Shown here piece after piece: positions 15,804-24,493 of a stretch of DNA of 64,000 nucleotides. The notes under the pieces were generated by a model. That model was given only the letters and a program-made list of their open reading frames with translations. It was not told where the DNA came from and searched no databases. The DNA is taken from NCBI GenBank assembly GCA_963798015.1, contig CAWCSA010000005.1:310001-374000 (forward strand). The letters run 5' to 3'. Numbering within the stretch: position 1 is the first letter of the stretch; each line of letters begins with the position of its first letter. The position numbers and the translations under genes are program-made. The DNA is from Roseiarcus sp963798015 (GTDB taxonomy: Bacteria > Pseudomonadota > Alphaproteobacteria > Rhizobiales > Beijerinckiaceae).

Positions 15804-17474
15804 ATGACCGAGACGCCCGCCCGTGAGGCAATGGAATATGACGTTGTCATCGTCGGCGCTGGTCCAGCCGGTCTCGCCGCCGCCATCCGCCTGAAGCAGC
15901 TCGATGAGAATCGCTCGGTCGTGGTGGTGGAGAAGGGCTCGACCATCGGCGCCCATATCCTGTCCGGGGTCGTGATTGACCCGGTCGGCCTTGACCGCCT
16001 GCTTCCCGAATGGCGCGAGGACCCCGACCGGCCCCTGACCCAGGAAGTCACCGACGACCGCTTCTACGTGCTGGGCTCGTCGGGGCACGTCAAGGTCCCC
16101 AACTTCCTGATGCCGCCGCTGATGACCAACCACGGCAATTTCATCGGCTCGCTCGGCGCCCTAACCAGGTGGATGGGCGCGAAGGCGGAGGCCCTGGCCG
16201 TCGAGATCTATCCGGGCTTCGCCGCCACGGAATTGCTGTACGGCGGCAAGGGCGAGGTGGTCGGCGTCGCGACGGGCGACATGGGCATTGGCAAGGGCGG
16301 CAGCGAGAAGTCGGGTTTCACGCGGGGCATCGAGCTGCGCGGTAAGTACACGCTGATCGCTGAGGGCGCCCGTGGCTCGTTAGCCAAGCAGCTTCTGCAA
16401 AAATTCAACCTCGAAGCGGATTGCGAACCGCAGAAGTTCGGCATCGGCATCAAGGAGATCTGGCAGATCGACCCGGCGAAATTCGACGCCGGACGCGTGC
16501 AGCATTCGTTCGGCTGGCCGCTCACCGGAACGGGCGCGACCGGCGGCGGGTTCCTTTACCATTATGATGAGAACTTGGTCTCGGTCGGCTTCGTCGTGCA
16601 TCTCAACTATACGAACCCGACGACCTCGCCCTTCGACGAGTTCCAGCGCTACAAGACCCATCACGTCATCCGCGAGACGCTCGAGGGCGGCAAGCGCATC
16701 GCCTATGGCGCGCGCGTCATCTCCTCGGGCGGCTGGCAGTCGGCGCCGAAGCTCGTCTTCCCCGGCGGCGCGCTGATTGGCTGCTCGGCTGGCTTCGTGA
16801 ATTTCGCCCGCATAAAGGGGTCGCACAACGCCATGTTGTCGGGAATGCAGGCGGCGGAAGCCGCGCATGCGGCGCTGGAGGCTGGCCGCGTCGGCGACGA
16901 ACTTGCGACCTATGAACACGGCTGGCGCGAGTCCGAAATCGGCCGCGACCTTGTCAAGGTGCGCAACGTCAAGCCGCTCTGGACAAAGTTTGGCCTCTGG
17001 CTCGGCGTGCCGCTCGGCGGTTTCGACATGTGGACCAACCAGCTGTTCGGCAAGTCGCTTTTCGGCACGATGAAGCACCACAAGCCGGACTATGCGACGC
17101 TCAAGCCGCTGTCGGAAGTGAAGCCGATCATCTATCCGAAGCCAGACGGCAAGCTCACTTTCGACAAGCTTTCCTCCGTCCATTTGTCGAACACCAATCA
17201 CGAGGAGGATCAGCCGCCCCACCTCAAGCTGGCTGACCCGACGATCCCGGTCCGCGTTAACCTGCCGCTCTACGGCGAGCCGGCTCGGCTCTATTGCCCG
17301 GCGGGCGTCTACGAGGTCGTCTACGCAAACGAAGAGCAAAAGTCCGACCCGCGCTTCGTCATCAACGCGCAGAACTGCGTCCACTGCAAAACCTGCGACG
17401 TGAAGGACCCTGAGCAAAACATCACCTGGGTTCCCCCCGAGGGCGGCGGCGGCCCGAACTATCCGGACATGTGA
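15804..17474 (+). CDS. Electron transfer flavoprotein-ubiquinone oxidoreductase
   Basis: A 556-residue ETF-QO. The FAD dinucleotide motif VGAGPAGLAAAIRLKQ is at residues 14-29. The C-terminus carries the 4Fe-4S ligands in CPAGVYE and CVHCKTCDVKDP. The enzyme passes electrons from ETF, and hence from acyl-CoA and dimethylglycine/sarcosine-type dehydrogenases, to ubiquinone at the inner membrane. Length and domain order agree with bacterial and mitochondrial homologues (ETFDH). Enoyl-CoA hydratase (51316) and other CoA enzymes elsewhere in the window fit such a role. It stands alone, without etfAB nearby. Confidence 0.93.
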   Translation: MTETPAREAMEYDVVIVGAGPAGLAAAIRLKQLDENRSVVVVEKGSTIGAHILSGVVIDPVGLDRLLPEWREDPDRPLTQEVTDDRFYVLGSSGHVKVPNFLMPPLMTNHGNFIGSLGALTRWMGAKAEALAVEIYPGFAATELLYGGKGEVVGVATGDMGIGKGGSEKSGFTRGIELRGKYTLIAEGARGSLAKQLLQKFNLEADCEPQKFGIGIKEIWQIDPAKFDAGRVQHSFGWPLTGTGATGGGFLYHYDENLVSVGFVVHLNYTNPTTSPFDEFQRYKTHHVIRETLEGGKRIAYGARVISSGGWQSAPKLVFPGGALIGCSAGFVNFARIKGSHNAMLSGMQAAEAAHAALEAGRVGDELATYEHGWRESEIGRDLVKVRNVKPLWTKFGLWLGVPLGGFDMWTNQLFGKSLFGTMKHHKPDYATLKPLSEVKPIIYPKPDGKLTFDKLSSVHLSNTNHEEDQPPHLKLADPTIPVRVNLPLYGEPARLYCPAGVYEVVYANEEQKSDPRFVINAQNCVHCKTCDVKDPEQNITWVPPEGGGGPNYPDM

Positions 17475-17593
17475 GGCGGGCTGTGCTTTCGTGAGGCTGG
17501 GTCGCCTAGGGGGTTCCGGCCATCGGGAGGCGCCGTGGCTCCTTTCCGCCGCGCCATTCGTCTTCGCTCTTAGACACCGATGGAGCGAACCAA

Positions 17594-18352
17594 ATGAGTC
17601 TCAAAGATAAGATTGTAATCGTGACCGGCGGAAGCCGGGGCTTGGGCCTCGGCCTGGTCGAGGCCCTCGTCGATCAAGGGGCCAAAGTCAACGTGGTCGC
17701 TCGAAGCGCCGCGGACCTTGAGGCGGCCCGCGCCCGGCTGGGCGTAAAGACCATTTCGGCTGACATCACAGACGAGAGGGCTGCGAAGCAAATCCTTGCC
17801 GAGACTCGCCCGGACGTTCTCATTTTGAACGCCGGCGCGACGCCGCGAATGGGGCCGATCGATGCGCTGAGTTGGGAGGACTTCACGAAGCCCTGGGACA
17901 CGGACGTGAAAGGCGGGCTCTATTGGCTGCAGGCGGCATTGAATCTCCCGCTCGCGACGGGCGCCCGTGTCTTGGTCGGCTCGAGCGGCGCGGCCCAGCA
18001 GGGCTCGCCGCTGTCGGGCGGCTACGCCGGAGCCAAGCGCATGCTGTGGTTGATGGCCAAATACGCCAATGGGATCTCGGAGCAGAAGAGCCTCGGCATC
18101 CGGTTTCAGGCCATCGTTCCGATGCAGATGATCGGCGGGACGGGGGTCGGCGGGGAGGGCTCCAGAGCTTATGCCCGTGCCGCTGGGATCGAACCTGAGG
18201 CCTTTCTTGCTCGGTTTGGCTCGGCCATGCCGCCGCGCCTGTTCGGCGACCACGTGGTTCGGATCCTCGACGACCCTGAATACGACACGGCGATCGCTTT
18301 GGGGCTCAAGGGCGATGGGGGGATCACCGTGCTCGAAGGAAAAGCGGCTTGA
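17594..18352 (+). CDS. Short-chain dehydrogenase/reductase coupled to an ECF sigma gene
   Basis: A 252-residue SDR with the cofactor motif TGGSRGLGLGL at residues 11-21 and an NAG block (LNAGATPRM). The active-site tyrosine is in GYAGAKRM. The substrate is unknown. The stop codon overlaps the TTG start of the ECF sigma gene (TTGA), so the two are translationally coupled. Such oxidoreductase genes are often targets and neighbours of C-terminally extended ECF sigma factors (established for the ECF41 group); a similar relation here is inferred. Confidence 0.83.
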   Translation: MSLKDKIVIVTGGSRGLGLGLVEALVDQGAKVNVVARSAADLEAARARLGVKTISADITDERAAKQILAETRPDVLILNAGATPRMGPIDALSWEDFTKPWDTDVKGGLYWLQAALNLPLATGARVLVGSSGAAQQGSPLSGGYAGAKRMLWLMAKYANGISEQKSLGIRFQAIVPMQMIGGTGVGGEGSRAYARAAGIEPEAFLARFGSAMPPRLFGDHVVRILDDPEYDTAIALGLKGDGGITVLEGKAA

Positions 18353-19260
18353 GCGAGGAACGGCCAACTGGCGGCGTCGATCAGTCGGAATTCCTCGCCC
18401 TGGTTGGGGACCTGCGTCCTGAGCTGCACCGCTATTGCGCCCGCCTGACCGGTTCGGTCATTGACGGTGAAGATGTCGTGCAGGACAGCCTGGCCAGCGC
18501 CTTCGTGGCGTTGAAGACCCTGGAGGCCGAGCCTTCCATGCGCGCGTGGCTGTTCCGCATCGCGCACAACCGCGCGCTCGACCTCCTGCGTAGCCGCGCC
18601 CTTCGCGCGACTGAGCCGCTCGAGGCTGTGTCGGAAACGCCAAATTCACAGGCTGCCGACCCGTTGGAAGCCCTGATGCGCCAGGAAGCGGTCAGGACGG
18701 CGGTATCGCGATTTGTCGATCTTCCCACGGCCCAGCGCAGCGTCGTCATCCTGAAGGACGTGCTCGACCATTCTCTCGAGGACATTGCGGCGCTTCTCAA
18801 CACGACGGTCAACGCCGTAAAGGGCCATCTCGCGCGTGGCCGGTCCCGATTGAAGGAAATCAATGCCCAAACGCCGCCGCGCCTGGCTGACCGTTCTCCA
18901 TCGCCGGAGGTCGCACGGTTTGTGGCGCTGTTCAACCAACGCGATTGGGAGGGTCTGCGCGCGCTGCTCGCGCGTGATGTGAAGCTTAAGCAATCTTCGC
19001 ATCCTCTCCGGATTGGCGCGGCGGACGTCGGCATGTTCTTCACGATCTACTCCAAGATGGATCACGTCTCGCTGAGCCCAGCGTGGATGGAGGGACGGGA
19101 AGTGGTCGCGGTCTTCGAAGATCGCGCTGATCCGAAACCGAGCTACGTGATGTGGCTCGAATGGCGGGACGGTGACATCAGCTTCATCCGCGACACCCGA
19201 TATGTGCGCTACGTTCTCGCCGATGCTGACTTGGCGTGGGACACGAACGCCGCGCACTGA
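18349..19260 (+). CDS. ECF-type RNA polymerase sigma factor with SnoaL-like C-terminal extension
   Basis: A 303-residue sigma-70 family protein. Region 2 is at residues 12-90 (ELHRYCARLTGSVIDGEDVV, FRIAHNRALDLLR), region 4 at about 110-165 (FVDLPTAQRSVVILKDVLDH then a helix-turn-helix ending VKGHLARGRSRLKEI). Residues 185-300 form an extra domain resembling the SnoaL-like fold that replaces anti-sigma control in some ECF groups. No anti-sigma gene follows. The DGGGR motif of ECF41 is not visible, so another extended group is more likely. The TTG start overlaps the SDR stop. Confidence 0.82.
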   Translation: MSEERPTGGVDQSEFLALVGDLRPELHRYCARLTGSVIDGEDVVQDSLASAFVALKTLEAEPSMRAWLFRIAHNRALDLLRSRALRATEPLEAVSETPNSQAADPLEALMRQEAVRTAVSRFVDLPTAQRSVVILKDVLDHSLEDIAALLNTTVNAVKGHLARGRSRLKEINAQTPPRLADRSPSPEVARFVALFNQRDWEGLRALLARDVKLKQSSHPLRIGAADVGMFFTIYSKMDHVSLSPAWMEGREVVAVFEDRADPKPSYVMWLEWRDGDISFIRDTRYVRYVLADADLAWDTNAAH

Positions 19261-19713
19261 TCGGTAGCCGATGATGCTGGCTCGGGCGGGCGCGAGGCGG
19301 GCGAGGTCCTCGATCTGCTGGGGCAACGGCAGCGCGACGCCAGGGCGGCCTCGAAGCTCACCGGCAAGCTCGAAACGGCGACGGATGAAATGCTTCCCGA
19401 TGGCTGCTCCGCTTGACTCCTCTACTCAGGAACTGAAGGCGTCGCAGAAGCTTTGCGCCTGCGGGACCCAGAAGCATTGTCGAGGATGCGCCGCCCGGAC
19501 GGCGTCTCGTCGAGACTCTGCACTGCGTGGCTGGAGCGGCGCGCCCAACGCCGGGTGGAAAGTCATCTGCGAGCGACGGCATCAGCGTACCGGCCAGCGC
19601 ATCGGATGACTATTACGCCCTCGGATCATCGCCGGCGGAACACTGCCGCGCGCTTTTCTTTGAACGCCGCCCGTCAGACAAATCAAAAAAAGAAGCCGGA
19701 ACAAATAGTTATC
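19261..19713. other. Intergenic region without a supported gene, 453 bp
   Basis: No reading frame here has a convincing start, ribosome site and protein-like composition. A minus-strand stretch (about 19270-19390) reads with plausible residues (LPLPQQIEDLARLAPARA) but has no recognisable family or start, so it may be a gene relic. The last 40 bp before the tRNA are A-rich and may help end minus-strand tRNA transcription. Confidence 0.5.
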
Positions 19714-19787
19714 TGGAGCGGGCGAAGGGAATCGAACCCTCGTATGAAGCTTGGGAAGCTTCCGTTCTACCATTGAACTACGCCCGC
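19714..19787 (-). tRNA. tRNA-Gly (anticodon CCC)
   Basis: The minus strand folds as a full cloverleaf: acceptor GCGGGCG/CGCCCGC, D arm with GTTC...GAAC, anticodon stem GAAGC/GCTTC around loop TTCCCAA (anticodon CCC), and T arm AGGGTTCGATTCCCT. The discriminator base is T, followed by an encoded CCA (19714-19716). Length 74 with CCA. It lies 17 bp downstream of the tRNA-Trp gene and is probably cotranscribed. Confidence 0.95.
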
Positions 19788-19804
19788 TCGGGTCGCCTAG
19801 ACTA

Positions 19805-19880
19805 TGGCAGGAGAGGCGAGACTCGAACTCGCAACCCCCGGTTTTGGAGACCGGTGCTCTACCAATTGAGCTACACTCCT
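19805..19880 (-). tRNA. tRNA-Trp (anticodon CCA)
   Basis: The minus strand folds into a cloverleaf: acceptor AGGAGTG paired with CTCTCCT (one U-U mismatch), D arm AGCTCAATTGGTAGAGC, anticodon stem CCGGT/ACCGG around loop CTCCAAA (anticodon CCA), and T arm GCGAGTTCGAGTCTCGC. Discriminator G and an encoded CCA complete the 76 nt. It is divergent from accA, separated by 134 bp. Confidence 0.95.
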
Positions 19881-20014
19881 ACTAAGGCCGTACATGCCGC
19901 AACCCGCGCCCGGACGCAAGGGTGGTGGCTCTACGCGCTGGCTTGACTTCGAAGCCTCCCATCGCCAGTTTCCGCGCGGCCGCCATCCCCCGTGCGGTTC
20001 GCCGCAAGGATTTG

Positions 20015-20968
20015 ATGCGCACCTATCTCAGCTTTGAAACGCCGGTTGCCGATGTCGAGGCCCGTCTCGATGAAATGCGCGCCGTAGCCGAGAAAGGCAA
20101 TTCGCCGGCGCTCGCGGAGGAAATCAGCAAGCTCGAGGCGCGCTCGGAGAAGGTGCTGGCGGATCTCTACGCGAGCCTGACGCCGTGGCAGAAGACGATG
20201 GTCGCCCGTGCCCAGGGGCGTCCACGTTTCGGCGACTACATCAAGGGGCTCATCACCGAGTTCACACCCTTGGCCGGCGACCGCTATTTCGGCGAGGACG
20301 AAGCCATCGTCGGCGGCCTCGGACGGTTCGAGGGCGAGTCGGTCTGTGTCATCGGCCAGGAGAAGGGCGACGACACGGCGAGCCGTGTGCGGCACAATTT
20401 CGGCATGGCGAGGCCGGAAGGCTATCGCAAGGCGACGCGCTTGATGCAGCTTGCCGACCGTTTCGGCCTGCCGGTCATTTCCCTCATCGACACGGCGGGC
20501 GCTTTCCCGGGCATCGAGGCCGAAGAGCGCGGCCAGGCCGAAGCGATCGCGCGCTCGATCGACACCTGTCTCTCAATCGGCGTGCCGAACATCGGACTGG
20601 TGATCGGCGAGGGCGGCTCGGGCGGCGCGCTTGCGATCGCCGCCTGCAACACTGTCCTGATGCTCGAACACGCAATCTACACTGTGGCCTCGCCCGAAGC
20701 AGCCGCCTCGATCCTGTGGCGCGATTCTTCGCGTGCGCAGGAAGCAGCGACGGGCATGAAGATCACCGCCCAGGACCTGATCAAGTTCGGCCTCATCGAC
20801 GGCGTGATACCCGAGCCGCTCGGCGGCGCTCATCGCGATCCGGCCGCAACAATCGCGTCCGCCGGGCGGGCGCTCGGCGACGCGCTCAAATCGCTGCACA
20901 ATCTGGGTCCGGACGAACTTCGCCACGCGCGGGCGGAGAAATTTTTGGCGATGGGGCGAAAGATATGA
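20015..20968 (+). CDS. accA: Acetyl-CoA carboxylase, carboxyltransferase subunit alpha
   Basis: A 317-residue AccA, the family's usual length. The start at 20015 (MRTYLSFETPVADVEARLDE) follows AAGGA; the open frame further upstream is non-coding. The central block around VISLIDTAGAFPGIEAEERG and GEGGSGGALAIA is the conserved carboxyltransferase core. With AccD it transfers carboxyl from biotin to acetyl-CoA, giving malonyl-CoA for fatty acid synthesis in the cytoplasm. accD is not in this window. Confidence 0.95.
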   Translation: MRTYLSFETPVADVEARLDEMRAVAEKGNSPALAEEISKLEARSEKVLADLYASLTPWQKTMVARAQGRPRFGDYIKGLITEFTPLAGDRYFGEDEAIVGGLGRFEGESVCVIGQEKGDDTASRVRHNFGMARPEGYRKATRLMQLADRFGLPVISLIDTAGAFPGIEAEERGQAEAIARSIDTCLSIGVPNIGLVIGEGGSGGALAIAACNTVLMLEHAIYTVASPEAAASILWRDSSRAQEAATGMKITAQDLIKFGLIDGVIPEPLGGAHRDPAATIASAGRALGDALKSLHNLGPDELRHARAEKFLAMGRKI

Positions 20969-20973
20969 TTGTC

Positions 20974-21005
20974 ATTCCCGGCACGCCCGAGGCCTGACCG
21001 GGAAT
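20974..21005. repeat. REP-like inverted repeat downstream of accA
   Basis: ATTCCCGG (20974-20981) and CCGGGAAT (20998-21005) are perfect inverted arms with a 16-bp loop, just after the accA stop. Extragenic palindromes with ATTCCCGG arms are common in Hyphomicrobiales genomes. It could also act as a transcript-stabilising or terminating hairpin between accA and uxuA; there is no T-run after it. Confidence 0.5.
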
Positions 21006-21085
21006 CTAACATTGCGACGCGTTCGGGATGCGGGCACAATTCGCGATCGTTCGCTCCGCGACCGTCGGGAACGACAGGGGGAGGC

Positions 21086-22276
21086 ATGCTGCAGACGTGG
21101 CGCTGGTTCGGCCCGGACGATCCGGTCAGCCTCGACAATGTGCGCCAGGCCGGCGCGGTCGGAATCGTCAGCGCGCTGCATCATAGGAACCAGGGTCAGG
21201 TGTGGAGCGAAGACGAAGTCGCGAAGCGCCGGGCCGAGATCGAGGCGGGCGGCCTCGTCTGGGCGGTCAGCGAGAGCATCGGCGTCGGCGAGCCGATCAA
21301 GACGCGCAGCGGCGATTTCCGTGGCCGAATCGACAATCACAAGCAATCGATCCGCAACGCGTCACGTGCCGGGGTGAAGACCTTCTGCTACAATTTCATG
21401 GCCATCACCGACTGGACGCGGACCCATCTCAACTGGCCGCTTCCGAACGGCGGAACGGCGCTGCGCTTCGACGCCGTCGACTTCGCCGCTTACGACCTTT
21501 TCATCCTCCGGCGGGAAAACGCCGAGCGCGATTATGCGCCGGACCGCGTCGCCGCGGCGCGCGAGCGCTGCGAAGCGATGAGTTCGAGCGAAAACGAGGA
21601 GCTTGAGCGGACGCTGATCGACTGGCTCCCCGCGCGCGATTTCACCTATGACCGGGACAGTTTCAGGCGCGTGCTGGCGACTTATAAAGACATGACCGTC
21701 GAAGGCCTGCGCGCCAATCTGATCGAGTTCGTGCGCGAGATCGCCTCCGTCGCCGAGGAGGAGGGCGTGCGCCTCGCCATCCATCCCGACGATCCGGCCT
21801 TCCCGCTCTTTGGCTTACCGCGGGTCATGTCGACCGCGGATGACTTTCGCAAGCTGTTTGCGGCCGTTCCGTCCGACGCCAATGGGATGACGCTTTGCGC
21901 CGGCTCGCTCGGCTCGAACGCTCAGAACGATGTGGTCGCGATGGCGAAGGAATTCGGTTCGCGGGTGCACTTCGCCCACTTGCGCAACGTCAAGCGGGAG
22001 CCCGACGGCTCGTTCTTCGAAGCCGATCATCTCGCGGGCGAAACCGACATGGTTCGCCTGGTTGCGGCGTTGATGACGGAAGAGGACCGTCGCCGCGCTG
22101 AAGGCCGCGCCGACGCCGAAATCCCGATGCGCCCCGACCACGGACACCTGCTCGGCGGCGACGGTGAGAAACGCGTCAATCCCGGCTATTCGTTCATCGG
22201 TCGCCTCAAGGAACTCGCGGAATTGCGCGGCGTGATGCAGACGGTGGAAGCGTTCCGAAGCGGACGCGCAGCTTAA
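21086..22276 (+). CDS. uxuA: Mannonate dehydratase
   Basis: A 396-residue UxuA-type enzyme that dehydrates D-mannonate to 2-keto-3-deoxy-D-gluconate in hexuronate breakdown. The start (MLQTWRWFGPDDPVSL) is at ATG 21086 after AGGGGGAGG. Characteristic blocks are VSALHH, CYNFMAITDWTRT, LAIHPDDPAFPLFGLPR, HFAHLRNVK and MRPDHGHLLGG, which hold the metal-binding and active-site residues. It has no uxuB, uxaC or kdgK next to it. The idonate/gluconate genes at 7056-8891 point to a broader ability to use sugar acids. Confidence 0.92.
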   Translation: MLQTWRWFGPDDPVSLDNVRQAGAVGIVSALHHRNQGQVWSEDEVAKRRAEIEAGGLVWAVSESIGVGEPIKTRSGDFRGRIDNHKQSIRNASRAGVKTFCYNFMAITDWTRTHLNWPLPNGGTALRFDAVDFAAYDLFILRRENAERDYAPDRVAAARERCEAMSSSENEELERTLIDWLPARDFTYDRDSFRRVLATYKDMTVEGLRANLIEFVREIASVAEEEGVRLAIHPDDPAFPLFGLPRVMSTADDFRKLFAAVPSDANGMTLCAGSLGSNAQNDVVAMAKEFGSRVHFAHLRNVKREPDGSFFEADHLAGETDMVRLVAALMTEEDRRRAEGRADAEIPMRPDHGHLLGGDGEKRVNPGYSFIGRLKELAELRGVMQTVEAFRSGRAA

Positions 22277-22389
22277 GCGCCGCAAGAGCGACCGCCAGCA
22301 GGGAGAACGGCGGACCGTAAAAGGACATGTGGACGGATCGGTTAGGATGGCGGAAATCTCGTTCCGTCAACCTGGCCAGGAGATGACCC

Positions 22390-22755
22390 ATGTCCACCCC
22401 CTTCCAGATTTCGCTTGCGCCGGATCAGCTATGGCAGGCGATCAATCCCATGACCTTCAATCAGCAGGGCGCTCAATTCGGCTTCATCAACATCGATCTC
22501 GGCGACACGGCGGAATCCGACCTTGAGCGAAAGATCCTCGACAAGGTTGGGAGCTACGGGCGACAGATTGGCCGCATCGGCGACGCGCTGGAAGTCATTC
22601 TGAAGCACGTGAAACTTGGCGATCTGAAGCCCGACGAACAGGACGCACTCGACATTCTCAAGGGGCAGGTCGCGGCGGTGAGGCAGGCGAAGGCCGGGCA
22701 TCGCGCGAGCGAAGGCGCTAACGCGTCGAGCACGGCTCAATCGCGACCGCGATGA
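22390..22755 (+). CDS. Hypothetical protein, 121 residues
   Basis: A small soluble protein starting MSTPFQISLAPDQLWQAINP at ATG 22390; a CAGGAG site lies at 22377-22382. Residues 45-95 are helical and charged (ERKILDKVGSYGRQIGRIGD then LEVILKHVKLGDLKPDEQDA), and the tail is disordered (ASSTAQSRPR). No signal peptide or transmembrane segment. I do not recognise a family. Codon use resembles the neighbours, supporting a real gene. Confidence 0.6.
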   Translation: MSTPFQISLAPDQLWQAINPMTFNQQGAQFGFINIDLGDTAESDLERKILDKVGSYGRQIGRIGDALEVILKHVKLGDLKPDEQDALDILKGQVAAVRQAKAGHRASEGANASSTAQSRPR

Positions 22756-22840
22756 CCGGGCCGTCTGCTGGCGACGCCCATCCGAATCGGGCAGTCTGCA
22801 TCGAGATCTCGAATCGGGCCGAGCATCACGGAGGAGTCAG

Positions 22841-23263
22841 GTGACGTCAGAGACGATAAGCATTGGCGGCCTCGCGCTCAGGTTTCTTCAGACCAAGGAC
22901 GAGACCGCTGGCAGCCTCGACGCGTTCGAGATGACCGTCCAACCGAACGCCCGCATGCCCGTCGCCCACTATCACGAGAGCTGGGACGAAACCATTTATG
23001 GGATATCCGGCGCTTCGACCTGGCGTGTCGACGGCGAGGACGTCGTGCTCAAGCCCGGTCAGTCCATCTTCATTAAGCGCGGGATCGTCCACGCCTTTCG
23101 TAACGATAGTCAGGAGGCGGCGCGTTGCCTCTGCATCCTGACGCCCGGCGTTCTCGGACCGGGCTATTTCCGCGAGATTGCGGGCCTGCTGGCAGGAGGC
23201 GCGCCGGACCCGGCAAAGATGAAGGAGATCATGCTGCGTTACGGGCTTCACCCGGCGCAGTAG
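22841..23263 (+). CDS. Cupin-domain protein
   Basis: A 140-residue single-domain cupin. The first cupin motif spans MPVAHYHESWDETIYGISG, with two histidines and a glutamate as metal ligands. The second contains GQSIFIKRGIVHAFRND. The GTG start at 22841 has GGAGGAG 6 bp upstream. The specific activity cannot be told; such proteins range from isomerases to metal-dependent dioxygenases and sugar-binding domains. It is convergent with trpB, only 9 bp away. Confidence 0.8.
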   Translation: MTSETISIGGLALRFLQTKDETAGSLDAFEMTVQPNARMPVAHYHESWDETIYGISGASTWRVDGEDVVLKPGQSIFIKRGIVHAFRNDSQEAARCLCILTPGVLGPGYFREIAGLLAGGAPDPAKMKEIMLRYGLHPAQ

Positions 23264-23272
23264 AAGAGCGCC

Positions 23273-24493
23273 TCACATGCCGCCCAGGTGCTCGGCGACG
23301 GAATAGATGTCCTTGTCGCCGCGGCCCGACAGGTTCAGCACCATCAGGTGATCTTTCGGGCGCTTGGGCGCGAGCTCGATGATCTTGGCCAAGGCATGCG
23401 CGGGCTCGAGCGCCGGGATGATGCCCTCGAGCTTCGAGCAGAGCTGAAAGGCGTTCAGCGCTTCCTTGTCGGTGGCGGCGAGATAGGTCACCCGGCCGAC
23501 GTCATTGAGCCAGGAGTGCTCCGGCCCGACGCCGGGATAGTCGAGCCCGGCGGAAATCGAATGGCCTTCGAGGATCTGACCGTCGTCGGTCTGCAGAAGA
23601 TAAGTGCGGTTCCCGTGCAGCACGCCCGGACGTCCGCCATTGATCGAAGCCGCGTGGCCATCGGGAACGTCGAGCCCGTGTCCGGCCGCTTCGACCCCGA
23701 ACATCTCGATCTGCGGCTCATCGAGGAACGGGTGGAAAAGGCCGATGGCGTTCGAGCCGCCGCCGATGCAGGCGACCAGGCTGTCCGGCAGCCGGCCCTC
23801 GAGCTCGAGCATCTGCGTCCGCGTTTCCTCACCGATCACGCATTGGAAGTCGCGCACCATGGCGGGGTAGGGATGGGGGCCAGCGACCGTGCCGATGCAA
23901 TAATAGGTGTCGTGGACGTTGGTCACCCAGTCGCGCAACGCCTCGTTCATCGCGTCCTTGAGGGTCTTCGCGCCCTGCTCCACGGGCCTGACTTCCGCGC
24001 CCAGCATCTTCATGCGAAAGACATTCGGCTTCTGACGCTCGACATCGAGCGCGCCCATATAGACGATGCACTCGAGGCCGAAGCGCGCACAGGCGGTCGC
24101 GGTCGCAACGCCATGCTGGCCTGCGCCGGTTTCCGCGATGATGCGCTTCTTCCCCATGCGGCGGGCGAGCAGGATCTGCCCGATCACGTTGTTGATCTTG
24201 TGCGCGCCGGTGTGGTTCAGCTCCTCGCGCTTGAAGTAGATTTTTGCGCCGCCGAGGTGTTCGGTCAGCCGCTCGGCGAAATAGAGCGGGCTCGGGCGCC
24301 CGACATAATGCTTGAGCAGATGGTTGAGCTCGGCCTTGAAGGTAGGATCGGCCTTCGCTTCCTCATAGGCCTTCTCGAGCTTGAGGATCAGCGGCATCAG
24401 CGTCTCGGGGACGAAGCGTCCGCCGTAGATGCCGAAGCGGCCGCGCTCGTTCGGCCCCTCGCGATAGGAATTGGGCTTTTCGAGTTTGCTCAT
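23273..24493 (-). CDS. trpB: Tryptophan synthase beta subunit
   Basis: A 406-residue TrpB, standard length. The PLP lysine is in NHTGAHKINN, the phosphate-binding loop is GGGSNAIG, and the N-terminus (GRFGIYGGRFVPETLMP) is typical. It condenses indole with serine to tryptophan. The ATG abuts the trpF stop, so the two are cotranscribed. Unusually for the alphaproteobacterial order trpF-trpB-trpA, no trpA follows; a convergent cupin gene is there instead. Functional TrpAB would need an alpha subunit from elsewhere in the genome. Confidence 0.96.
   Translation of the reverse strand: MSKLEKPNSYREGPNERGRFGIYGGRFVPETLMPLILKLEKAYEEAKADPTFKAELNHLLKHYVGRPSPLYFAERLTEHLGGAKIYFKREELNHTGAHKINNVIGQILLARRMGKKRIIAETGAGQHGVATATACARFGLECIVYMGALDVERQKPNVFRMKMLGAEVRPVEQGAKTLKDAMNEALRDWVTNVHDTYYCIGTVAGPHPYPAMVRDFQCVIGEETRTQMLELEGRLPDSLVACIGGGSNAIGLFHPFLDEPQIEMFGVEAAGHGLDVPDGHAASINGGRPGVLHGNRTYLLQTDDGQILEGHSISAGLDYPGVGPEHSWLNDVGRVTYLAATDKEALNAFQLCSKLEGIIPALEPAHALAKIIELAPKRPKDHLMVLNLSGRGDKDIYSVAEHLGGM

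Noticed and set aside
19805..19880. The tRNA pair as an integration site for a mobile element
   Set aside because: No integrase gene, no repeated tRNA 3' end and no foreign-looking block lies on either side.
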